The notes under the pieces are model-generated. The model did not search any database. It saw nothing but the letters and a program-made list of their open reading frames with translations, and had not been told where the DNA came from. The translations under genes were made by a program, and so were the position numbers. A DNA stretch of 46,628 nucleotides from contig DATKGX010000047.1 in the NCBI GenBank assembly GCA_035510555.1, positions 1 through 46,628 on the forward strand, written 5' to 3'. Each line of letters starts with the position of its first letter. Within the stretch, counting starts at the first letter, position 1. The stretch is from DATKGX01 sp035510555. GTDB taxonomy: Bacteria > Patescibacteriota > Microgenomatia > Levybacterales > UBA12049. Positions 24,160 to 31,740 of this stretch are shown here, one piece after another.

Positions 24160-25521
24160 ATGCATGAGGGTGAATCAAGAGATGCGCAAGGTATAAAAGC
24201 GAATATTTTACGTCCCAACGAAGTAGGATGGGACAATAATGTAGACGTTTTAAGGAGAGCATTAGGTGCTCCTGAAAATACAGAATTGTTTCCCCCTCAT
24301 TTTATAAAGAAAACTTTAATTTCCATAGGTGGTTCTGTTATAGAATTTAAAGACGGGAATGAATTACTTGGGGCCGGATTTCTATTTCCAAGAAGAACAA
24401 GAGATGGAACAGGATTTACTCTTAGATTTCATGGCCTTTCTCAAAGACTATCTCCTGAAGCAGCACATTTTTTAACTGAAGAAGTTACCTGCAATGCAAA
24501 CGGCACGCAATTACCCGTGCATCTATATATTCCCTCAGAGAGTGATGCTAATGAATCTTCCCAGGGAACTGTTTTTCAAGAGGGTCTTAGCATTGAAAGA
24601 ACTCTACCTCAAGAAGGCGTTAAAGTAAGAGGTTTACAGAAAGAGATATGGGGAGTAACAAGTGACGATTTTCTTTACCCCGCAGATATACATGCTGCAG
24701 AGTTTTCTTTACCGACTTCTTTAATTGCCTATGTAAACGGAGAAGCAGTTGGTTTTTTATTTGGTTTTGATAAATTATCATTTGAAGAAATTCCTGAAGG
24801 ATTACGTGATTACATAACTAACCCAACGGTAAGGCAAGAGTCTCAATTGATGGGAATTTTACCGGATCAACGTTCAAAAAACATAGCTTCAATGCTTAAA
24901 ATAGGACAAGCCGAACAAGCTATTAAAGATGGTACTGAAATAATAAATTGGACTTTTGATCCGCTACTTGCTCAAAACGCTGTTTTAAATTTGAGAAAGT
25001 TAAGAGGAATCATATGGGAACATCACCCGAATTATTATGCTTTTTCAGGTGCAAATAAATTAAATCAAGTTGCAGCATCTCGCTTCAGCGTGAGCTGGCT
25101 TATATCTTCTCCGCGAGTTAAAGAAGCAATCGTGGGTGTTGGCCATGACGAAAAATTAAGAGACGCTCTCTTATCTGGAAATATTCCAGTTGTTAATTCA
25201 ACGCGGGATTACGATTCACTTGACGGAGAAAAAACAAGAGCAATAGATGAGACTTATTCTCATTCCCTTGAGACTCCGGAGATAGCGATAGAAATTCCAG
25301 TGAATTGGACAAATATCCAAGGAAAAGATCTTGCACTTGCTCAACAATGGAGAGCTGTGACTGATGATATATTTCAGACATACATCGGAAGCTCAGAAGG
25401 GAAGTATGCAATCACAGACATTATTGTCTTAGATAAAAATGACCCAGTTTCAAGAGCGTTCTTAATCGGAAAATCTATCGATGAAATCGGAGATATTTTC
25501 CTTGGTAAAGACATTGTCTAG
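24160..25521 (+). CDS. COG3375-type GNAT, putative amino acid N-succinyltransferase
   Basis: A 453-aa protein. Residues about 150-340 match the COG3375 GNAT group: LQKEIWGVT, VGFLFGF, the acyl-CoA region MGILPDQRSKNIASML, and NWTFDPLLAQNAVLNLRKL. In characterised NSAR operons a GNAT of this group succinylates D-amino acids. The first 150 residues contain strands and a loop that could be a second, degenerate GNAT fold; the protein is much longer than the usual roughly 270 aa. It starts 5 nt after the racemase gene, so the two are an operon. It overlaps the convergent murD gene by 4 nt. Donor and acceptor are inferred. Confidence 0.72.
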   Translation: MHEGESRDAQGIKANILRPNEVGWDNNVDVLRRALGAPENTELFPPHFIKKTLISIGGSVIEFKDGNELLGAGFLFPRRTRDGTGFTLRFHGLSQRLSPEAAHFLTEEVTCNANGTQLPVHLYIPSESDANESSQGTVFQEGLSIERTLPQEGVKVRGLQKEIWGVTSDDFLYPADIHAAEFSLPTSLIAYVNGEAVGFLFGFDKLSFEEIPEGLRDYITNPTVRQESQLMGILPDQRSKNIASMLKIGQAEQAIKDGTEIINWTFDPLLAQNAVLNLRKLRGIIWEHHPNYYAFSGANKLNQVAASRFSVSWLISSPRVKEAIVGVGHDEKLRDALLSGNIPVVNSTRDYDSLDGEKTRAIDETYSHSLETPEIAIEIPVNWTNIQGKDLALAQQWRAVTDDIFQTYIGSSEGKYAITDIIVLDKNDPVSRAFLIGKSIDEIGDIFLGKDIV

Positions 25522-26855
25522 CCAGTTATAAGTTTTTTAAAACTGTTTCCACGATCCGCATAATCTCTAAAAATCCCAAAGCTTGCAGCTGCTGGAGACA
25601 ATAAACAAATTTTACCGAATGACGTATTAGCTAAGGCAATTTCTACGGCCTTTTCCATCGAATCAACGTCAAACTTTTGAATCTGGATATCGCTTTGAAT
25701 AGCTTGAACTGCCGTCCAAATCTTTTCACCGGTTGTTGGAAATAAAATCAGGTTTTTTAACGAACCTCTCTGAGCTAAATATTTCCCCAGTTCGGAAAAA
25801 TCCAAACCCCTGTCGTATCCTCCCGCAATTAGTGTTTCGACGTTGGCTCCGAGCGCCTCTAACGCGTTAATTGTCGCTTCAGGAATCGTTGCCAATGAAT
25901 CGTTGTAGAAGATAATTCCATTTTTTTCACCTGCGTATTCCAACCTATGCGGAAGAGGTTTAAATTCCATAATCGCTTCTCGAATTCTTTCTATGCCTAC
26001 GCCCAGGATTCTCCCCACCGATACCGCTGCTAGAACATTCTCCAAATTTCCCGGCCCTAATAGCGGGATCTCGTTTATTGACATCACTAATTCATCGTCA
26101 ACGAAAACCTGTTTATCCCTCGTGTAACAATTGGTGTCTGAATTATCTATGGAAAATTTGAATTTTTGACCGGGACTATTCTCAGCTATATTATCCGTAA
26201 TAGGGTTAGCGGGATTAAATACCACCGCATCTTCGGCAGATTGGAATTTAGTGATATTTCCTTTCGCCTTAGCATAAGCAGCAAAAGAACCGTGATAACT
26301 CAAATGCTCGGGAACTACTGCTAGAACGACGGCAATATGAGGACTGTAATGCGCATCTTCAAGTTGATGGCTTGAAAGTTCTGCCACGAATACTGTTTTA
26401 TCGTTCGCACCAGGCAGATGATCCAAGGCGGGTTCGCCAATATTACCAACCAGTCTAACATCGGGATAAGTAGTTTTTAGAATTTCGTAAATTAAACTGG
26501 AAGTGGTGCTTTTCCCTTTAGTTCCGGTTATGCCAACGACCATACCGGGACATTCGGAAAAAAAGATATTTGTTCCGGTAGTTACTTGCCTACCGCTTTC
26601 GACTGCTTTTTGAATCGCAGGAGTGGAGAGAGGAATTCCGGGCGATCTTATTATAATATCGTAATCTAATAATCTTTCTAAATACTTTTGCCCCAGATGA
26701 AGCTCAACTTCTCCCTCTATAGCCGGCTCGACAATCTCTCTATCTGCAACTCCAATTTTTTTATCAGGGTAGTTACCTCTAAGATATCTATGGACGCTTT
26801 TGCCTTCTCTTCCATAGCCTAAAATTAAAGCGGAATCTCCTGCCAGCTCTTTCAT
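25518..26855 (-). CDS. murD: MurD-type ligase, probably UDP-MurNAc-L-Ala--L-glutamate ligase (MurD2)
   Basis: Cytoplasmic Mur ligase adding glutamate to UDP-MurNAc-L-Ala. It has 445 aa: a Rossmann-like N-terminal domain, the ATP site GTKGKST (111-117), and a C-terminal domain ending with the MurD signature SPAAASFGIFRDYADRG. The coding start overlaps the stop of murL by 4 nt (ATGA), so it is translationally coupled to the epimerase. In the described MurD2-MurL route the ligase adds L-Glu and MurL then epimerises it. Classical MurD uses D-Glu. The choice of L-Glu here is inferred only from the pairing. Confidence 0.85.
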   Translation of the reverse strand: MKELAGDSALILGYGREGKSVHRYLRGNYPDKKIGVADREIVEPAIEGEVELHLGQKYLERLLDYDIIIRSPGIPLSTPAIQKAVESGRQVTTGTNIFFSECPGMVVGITGTKGKSTTSSLIYEILKTTYPDVRLVGNIGEPALDHLPGANDKTVFVAELSSHQLEDAHYSPHIAVVLAVVPEHLSYHGSFAAYAKAKGNITKFQSAEDAVVFNPANPITDNIAENSPGQKFKFSIDNSDTNCYTRDKQVFVDDELVMSINEIPLLGPGNLENVLAAVSVGRILGVGIERIREAIMEFKPLPHRLEYAGEKNGIIFYNDSLATIPEATINALEALGANVETLIAGGYDRGLDFSELGKYLAQRGSLKNLILFPTTGEKIWTAVQAIQSDIQIQKFDVDSMEKAVEIALANTSFGKICLLSPAAASFGIFRDYADRGNSFKKLITG

Positions 26856-28225
26856 TTAAGTCCTTTCCGCAAAGCATCTTTAAGTATGTGTACATAAGTC
26901 GGAGGCAAAGAGCTATCATCTCCCCATTCTTCCGAAAGCCTTCTTTGCAGATCTTGGACAGTGGTTTCTTCGCTTATGCCAAGTTTTTGTTCCAAATTTA
27001 ATAAAAGAGGGGGAACATCAACTCCTTCTCTTCTATATTTTTCGATACTTAAAGCGACCGCAAGTTTTGATTCATCGATCGTTCCAACACATTCAAAAGG
27101 TTTATTTTCCCCCAAACCAACTAGATCAGTTATAAATTCGCCTATTTTTGCTCTTCTAAAGTAGTCGTCTCCGAAAATATTTTTCATCCGGTCGCTGGGA
27201 ATAAACGGAAACAGAGAAAGATAAACAAAAGCGCACTTCGCACAGTTTCCACACCAAGCATTCTCTTTTTGTCCGGAATTACAACTCCTAAATGTTTCAT
27301 CGTGCTCTGTCGCGTACGCAGAAAAAAGCCTGCTAACCTGAAGATCGTAAAGAGGTCTTAAAAAACTAAAATATTGAATATTTTCTGAAAGATATTTAGC
27401 TGAATATTCTCTAAATAGTTTTTCAAACTGGGTACTTTTTGAATACTGATGATTTATTTCCATTCCACGATACATTACATTTCCTTCGGTCGCACCTCTC
27501 TCATTGGAAACTATTACATTTTCAAAATCATTTAAAGAAGCGACAAAAACTCCAAGAAATCCTAAATAGGCGGAGAATGGAGTATGTCCATTTATGTAAC
27601 CTTGTTTGTTTAAATCCAATAACACTGGATCCATTGTTCTTTGCACAACAATAGGATCTTCGTAACCTGCAACTCTTGCATTATCTAGGGCGGATTGAAT
27701 AGGTGTTAATACTAAAGCTTTTCTTCGCATCTCTGTTTCTCCTAACACTTCAAGCGTAACAGCAGAGTCCTTTCCTCCTCCTACCATAATCAAATCTCCC
27801 GCCGCAGAAGTTGAAGCAACTGCACTTAAAGGGGCATGATCTCTATTTGATGTTATTGAAAGAAAATCTGTGGGAGTAAAATCAATGCCATTTTTATAAT
27901 ATAATTCGCCCAATCCATGTATAAATAAATCATGCCACCATTCTATTTGATGGTCAGTGAGATTTCCTGCTTTAACAAAAAGTTCTTGTGGACATGCAAC
28001 TTTCCAATAGCTTACTGCTTCAATTAAACCAAGATGAAAAGCAAAATTTTCAATTCCTCTTTCATTCATGCCCTCCACAATTGGTATGGAAACACTGGGA
28101 GTAAAATTAATATTGGGTTCAAGAGTAAAATGAAATTGAACGTTTAAACCATTATCTCTTCTGTTTAAATCATAGCTTTCATAAACGAACCTTGGATGCT
28201 TTTGTCTGAGTTCAGTAATTACCAT
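26852..28225 (-). CDS. murL: UDP-MurNAc-L-alanyl-L-glutamate epimerase (MurL)
   Basis: Epimerises the terminal L-Glu of UDP-MurNAc-L-Ala-L-Glu to D-Glu, replacing glutamate racemase. It has 457 aa. Features I recognise from MurL are the PP-loop-like GGGKDS (149-154), GHTPFSAYLGF (213-223), NERGATEGNV followed by EINHQYSKS (241-264), and the cysteine cluster Cys315 with WCGNCAKC (324-331). It is the first gene of a minus-strand operon with murD. A minus-strand TATAAT (28237-28232) lies 6 nt before the ATG, so the mRNA should be leaderless. Confidence 0.85.
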   Translation of the reverse strand: MVITELRQKHPRFVYESYDLNRRDNGLNVQFHFTLEPNINFTPSVSIPIVEGMNERGIENFAFHLGLIEAVSYWKVACPQELFVKAGNLTDHQIEWWHDLFIHGLGELYYKNGIDFTPTDFLSITSNRDHAPLSAVASTSAAGDLIMVGGGKDSAVTLEVLGETEMRRKALVLTPIQSALDNARVAGYEDPIVVQRTMDPVLLDLNKQGYINGHTPFSAYLGFLGVFVASLNDFENVIVSNERGATEGNVMYRGMEINHQYSKSTQFEKLFREYSAKYLSENIQYFSFLRPLYDLQVSRLFSAYATEHDETFRSCNSGQKENAWCGNCAKCAFVYLSLFPFIPSDRMKNIFGDDYFRRAKIGEFITDLVGLGENKPFECVGTIDESKLAVALSIEKYRREGVDVPPLLLNLEQKLGISEETTVQDLQRRLSEEWGDDSSLPPTYVHILKDALRKGLK

Positions 28226-28361
28226 ATGCGAATTATACTCGTCCGCACGAACTATTTCAAATTAAACCACATATCCAGGAAATTGATTTTGAGCCTAATT
28301 ACGCTGAATTGGTAAGACGTAGCTTGATTTATTTAAATTAAGGTGTAATATTATAAGACTT

Positions 28362-29567
28362 ATGACTACGGAGGGTATAAGAAGATCGCAGGAATTTTTG
28401 CAGACCTGCGAACAAGCTTTTATCAAGGACTTGGTTGTATTGACTTCGATCGATTGCGGCACGGACAATAAGACTGGCGTTGATCAAATTGGTACTTGGG
28501 TTGGGCAACGGGCGAATGAGTGGGAAATGGATGTAAATCTGCTTCCCCAAGCAGAATGTGGAGACTTTTTAACCGCGACTCTGCGGGGACAAGGAAAAGG
28601 AAAAATTCTTCTTCTAGCGCATATGGATACTGTTTATCCAAGTGGAACAGCAGCAAGTCGCCCTACGAGAATTGAAGGAAATAAAATTATCGGTCCGGGA
28701 ACAAGTGACATGAAATCATGTTTACTGGCCGGCTTATATGCAATGAGAGCATTACAAGTAGAAGGTTTTTCTGATTTTGAGGAGATAACTCTATTCTGCA
28801 GCTCCGATGAAGAGACAGGTTCGATTTACTCAAGTCCGGTATATGAAAAAGAGGCAAAGAAAGCTGATGTGGTTTTAGTGTTAGAATCAGCTAGAGAAAA
28901 TGGTGATATTGTAAGTTCCAGGAAAGGTATTGGTAATTTTATCTTTGAGATACAAGGACAAGCGGCTCATGCAGGAGTAAATCCCAAAAGAGGCGTAAAT
29001 GCTATTACAGAAATGGGCTATTTAATTATAAATCTAGATAGAAAAATGCAGGAAATGCAGCAAGATTATCCAGGAATCACTATAAACCCTGGCGCAATAA
29101 ATGGAGGCACAAAAGCTAATGTTGTTCCCGATCTCACGCGTTTAGAGATTGATGTACGAGTAACAAATACCCATGAACAAAAATTGGCTCAAGATCTACT
29201 CGATAAATTGACTGATAATAGAGTGAATCCTAAAACATCTATCAAAAGAACTGGCAGATTTACCAGGTTTCCGTGGACAAAAACTCCAGCAACTGCTTTT
29301 TTGGTTGAACAAGCAATCCATGTTGCTGAAGAAATTGGAATCCAATTGGAAGACACCGCAACGGGAGGGGCATCTGATGCTAATATTATTGCCAAACTTG
29401 GTATTCCGGTTCTTGATGGCCTTGGTCCTATCGGAGGCAATAGCCACAGCTCAGATGAATACGTTCTCAAAGCTAGCATTATTCCTCGCACAATAATGCT
29501 TACTTCTTTATTAAAAAGAATTATTAAATATCGGGAGCAGATTTTGGAAGCAAATAGAACATCATAA
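28362..29567 (+). CDS. M20-family metallopeptidase/deacylase (putative N-succinyl-L-amino acid desuccinylase)
   Basis: Zinc amidohydrolase of the M20 glutamate carboxypeptidase/ArgE/DapE group. It has 401 aa. Metal ligands and catalytic residues are His87 and Asp89 (AHMDTVYP), Asp116 (GTSDMK), Glu150/Glu151 (SSDEETGS), Glu175 (VLESAR) and a C-terminal His in NSHSSDE. The dimerisation domain contains GQAAHAGVNP. In the D-to-L conversion pathway an M20 enzyme removes succinyl from the L-isomer. The succinyltransferase and racemase genes lie 3-5 kb upstream. Dipeptidase or carboxypeptidase activity is a fair alternative. TATTAT lies 7 nt before the ATG. Confidence 0.82.
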   Translation: MTTEGIRRSQEFLQTCEQAFIKDLVVLTSIDCGTDNKTGVDQIGTWVGQRANEWEMDVNLLPQAECGDFLTATLRGQGKGKILLLAHMDTVYPSGTAASRPTRIEGNKIIGPGTSDMKSCLLAGLYAMRALQVEGFSDFEEITLFCSSDEETGSIYSSPVYEKEAKKADVVLVLESARENGDIVSSRKGIGNFIFEIQGQAAHAGVNPKRGVNAITEMGYLIINLDRKMQEMQQDYPGITINPGAINGGTKANVVPDLTRLEIDVRVTNTHEQKLAQDLLDKLTDNRVNPKTSIKRTGRFTRFPWTKTPATAFLVEQAIHVAEEIGIQLEDTATGGASDANIIAKLGIPVLDGLGPIGGNSHSSDEYVLKASIIPRTIMLTSLLKRIIKYREQILEANRTS

Positions 29568-29593
29568 TTATCTATTGTCTTGTGGCAGAAATC

Positions 29594-29622
29594 TTGACAC
29601 GACAATCAAATTGATATAGTAT
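29594..29622 (+). promoter_or_regulatory. promoter of the radical SAM gene
   Basis: TTGACA at 29594-29599 and TAGTAT at 29617-29622 are separated by 17 nt. An overlapping TATAGT (29615-29620) is the alternative -10 box. Transcription would start about 8 nt before ATG 29637, again giving almost no 5' UTR. Confidence 0.5.
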
Positions 29623-29636
29623 TACGATGAAATTAT

Positions 29637-30737
29637 ATGCCTGTACCCTTAAGTGAAAGAGCAGCAGAATTAGGATATGATCGTGAAGTTGTAAAAAAAG
29701 AGTTGGTTCTAATGATAGAACCGACAAATATTTGTAATTTTCGCTGTGAAGCTTGCTACAATGGAGCAACTATTGCGGAACCACAAAAAAGGTCATGGGG
29801 CCTTGATGACTACCGAAATATGTTGGATCGAGTAGAGAGTCAGGGTGGAAAAATAGAATTGGTTGACGTACTTGGAGGCGATATGTCGACACGCCCTTTT
29901 GAAGTATTAACAGGATTTCTTGATGAAAATCGCCGAAGAAATATAAAAACCCTTCTAGTCTCTAATTTGTTACGTTTCACTCCTCAACAAGCAGAAGTAT
30001 TGGTCACTAAAGTAGACAAACTAAAAGGTAAATGGAATGTTGGACAAGATCAATATGAGCTTCAAGGAGAATTAATCGGTAGAAATGCCAATACGGCTGC
30101 TAGAATGCAGGATCAAATTAGAATGTTTTCCGAAACGATAGCTAGAACTGGATCTAATGTTAATTTTCTCCTTGACAATGCTTTACGCCCATCAAACTAT
30201 GCGTTAGTTGGAGAATATCTTTCGTTTTGCAAAAGCGTTGGTGCAACTCCATACATTGAACAATTGATGCAAGTCGGGGTAGATAAGGATTATATAATGA
30301 CTCCCGCACAAACACTAGAGGCTACGAATATTATGGCTGACTGGTATAGACAAAATGAAGGCCGCGAACTGCTTGAAGAAATGGTAGCTCCACATTTTAT
30401 ATATCCATGTATTTACCTAGGAAGATCACTGTATGTGCGATTAAATGGGGACGTAGCCACTTGTCCATGCACAGAGCATACATTTGGCAATATTCATTCA
30501 GATAAACTTGATGACATATTAAACGATGATGTTTTCATCGCTAGGAGACTTTTAGCTCAAAGTTCTACGAGTGCCATAATTTCCGATAATGGAATTTGTT
30601 CAACTTGTCCAGACGAGCGATGGCAAAAATGTCACGGAGGCTGTCGTGGCACAACAGAAACCGTTTTTGGCATACCCGAAGGACTATTTAAATCTTATCC
30701 GGATTGTCCCTGGGAATATATAAAATCAAGTAAATAA
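29637..30737 (+). CDS. radical SAM / SPASM-domain enzyme
   Basis: SAM-radical enzyme with auxiliary iron-sulfur clusters. It has 366 aa: the cluster motif CNFRCEAC (Cys33, Cys37, Cys40), a GGDMSTRP block (80-87) in the GGE position, and a C-terminal SPASM-like region with Cys258, Cys276, Cys278, Cys321, Cys324, Cys332, Cys336 and Cys357. SPASM enzymes commonly modify peptides (thioether or C-C links, epimerisation) or small substrates. Here the neighbours work on amino-acid stereochemistry and muropeptide precursors, so an epimerase is conceivable but unproven. No precursor peptide gene is evident next to it. Confidence 0.87.
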   Translation: MPVPLSERAAELGYDREVVKKELVLMIEPTNICNFRCEACYNGATIAEPQKRSWGLDDYRNMLDRVESQGGKIELVDVLGGDMSTRPFEVLTGFLDENRRRNIKTLLVSNLLRFTPQQAEVLVTKVDKLKGKWNVGQDQYELQGELIGRNANTAARMQDQIRMFSETIARTGSNVNFLLDNALRPSNYALVGEYLSFCKSVGATPYIEQLMQVGVDKDYIMTPAQTLEATNIMADWYRQNEGRELLEEMVAPHFIYPCIYLGRSLYVRLNGDVATCPCTEHTFGNIHSDKLDDILNDDVFIARRLLAQSSTSAIISDNGICSTCPDERWQKCHGGCRGTTETVFGIPEGLFKSYPDCPWEYIKSSK

Positions 30738-30787
30738 TAATCATATAGCATAAAACTTAAATTCTGTGACGAATTTAGCTTGTCCAG

Positions 30788-31276
30788 TTAATAAATAAAT
30801 CTATCCAACTTCAGGAATTCAAACGTTTCTAAAGCCGTAGTTTCACTCTTAATTCTTCTCATTATTTCCCGACTTTTAGTTTGAGAGAGAATGTTTAGGC
30901 TTCCTTCCCGAAGAACTTTTCGATCTATTATTGCTAACTTTCTGTGATGACCCCCAGAACATAGTAAAATCTGTACTCCTAAAGCTTCAAAATAACGAAT
31001 TCCTGCTTCCGCCTGTTTTGACATAGACTCATCATGCTCCAAAGGATCACGAGTCATGATAAAGACTTTAATTCCCCTATCTACCAGTGTTTCAAATACC
31101 GGCTTTAACTTTTCAAGCCTCCTAGTAGCAATAAAAGGACTCTCAATAATTACCTCCTGCTTAGCCTCCAGTAAATCCTGTTTGAATTTGTTGTAAAAGG
31201 TAGTCTCATCGTATAAAATAGAGACGGGCTCTGGGAGAGGTTGGGGGATTAATCTGATTGGTTTAAACCAATTCAT
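30788..31276 (-). CDS. phospholipase D-like (single HKD) protein
   Basis: A 162-aa protein with one PLD motif: His111-x-Lys113 and Asp118 (HHRKLAIIDRK), followed by a Gly-Ser box (EGSLN, 124-128). Single-HKD proteins dimerise to form one active site and include nucleases. There is no signal peptide, so a DNA- or RNA-directed activity is likelier than lipid cleavage. Its start overlaps the stop of a truncated upstream frame by 4 nt (ATGA). Confidence 0.8.
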   Translation of the reverse strand: MNWFKPIRLIPQPLPEPVSILYDETTFYNKFKQDLLEAKQEVIIESPFIATRRLEKLKPVFETLVDRGIKVFIMTRDPLEHDESMSKQAEAGIRYFEALGVQILLCSGGHHRKLAIIDRKVLREGSLNILSQTKSREIMRRIKSETTALETFEFLKLDRFIY

Positions 31277-31398
31277 GAGTTCGCCTCTTCTTTCTTTTTG
31301 AAATGAGCAAAAGCTATTTTGAGGAAGGCTTTTTCTTTCGGATCTATATCTAAGACGAGGTAGGTACGAACGTCATCCCAGATGCTGCACCAGGGCAC
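31273..31398 (-). pseudogene. 5'-truncated coding remnant coupled to the PLD gene
   Basis: A minus-strand frame encodes a 41-residue tail (VPWCSIWDDVRTYL..., rich in Lys and ending KKKEEANS) and overlaps the PLD start as ATGA, typical of an operon partner. Upstream it runs into the acceptor stem of tRNA-Val, where an in-frame stop occurs. The only start is a GTG inside the tRNA. It is best read as the 3' end of a gene cut at the tRNA border; the family is not recognised. Confidence 0.45.
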
Positions 31399-31464
31399 TT
31401 AGCTCAGTGGTAGAGCGCTGCGTTTACATCGCAGATGTCAGGGGTTCAAATCCCTTAGTGCCCA
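31393..31464 (+). tRNA. tRNA-Val(UAC)
   Basis: A 72-nt cloverleaf. GGGCACT pairs with AGTGCCC, the anticodon stem CTGCG/CGCAG encloses TTTACAT (anticodon TAC), and the T-loop is TTCAAAT. The discriminator is A. Its 3' 21 nt are repeated 97 nt downstream. Confidence 0.94.
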
Positions 31465-31562
31465 CTAGATAAATTTGAACCTGCCGGACGAGCAGAGGGC
31501 GAGGAGGCGGGGTCGCGAGACAGCGAAGCTGGACTTGTGACTTCAAATCCCTTAGTGCCCAC
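31445..31562 (+). repeat. direct repeat of tRNA-Val 3' end flanking a GC-rich insert
   Basis: TTCAAATCCCTTAGTGCCCAC occurs at 31445-31465 inside tRNA-Val and again at 31542-31562. The 76 nt between are GC-rich against an AT-rich background and contain short hairpins (CTGC...GCAG, GTC GCGA GAC, CAGC GAA GCTG). The arrangement resembles an attachment-site duplication or a miniature insertion. Confidence 0.7.
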
Positions 31563-31568
31563 ATTTTG

Positions 31569-31660
31569 TATAATGTAATTGGGTGGCTCCCTTAATGGTC
31601 TAGGCCGACCTAGAGCATCCTTGATTAAGGTATACAGGGGGCGAAGCCTTAATCGCTTTA
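31569..31660 (+). ncRNA. candidate structured leader RNA with exclusive pairings
   Basis: TATAAT at 31569-31574 is followed by CCTTAAT (31590-31596), the hairpin TCTAGG/CCTAGA (31599-31614), ATTAAGG (31624-31630) and a second CCTTAAT (31647-31653) in a GCGA/TCGC hairpin before a T-rich stretch. The central ATTAAGG can pair with either flanking copy. No known riboswitch motif is recognised. No good -35 is visible. Confidence 0.35.
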
Positions 31661-31740
31661 TTTCTTAGCTTAAGAAGAGTGTAATTTGTCTGAAAAATTT
31701 GCTTGTATTTCGATAAATTATATTTTATAATAAAAGCCAA

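Noticed and set aside
28290..28350. tRNA-Leu-like D-arm sequence (GAATTGGTAAGACG) in the murL/M20 gap
   Set aside because: No acceptor pairing or T-arm follows; the likeness is limited to one arm.
29627..29656. Upstream ORF MKLYACTLK overlapping the radical SAM start
   Set aside because: The -10 candidates are ambiguous and the 9-codon frame may be chance; nothing links it to regulation.
31569..31660. Known riboswitch class for the structured leader
   Set aside because: I compared it with core motifs I know (fluoride, ZTP, guanidine, c-di-GMP, preQ1) and none fits.
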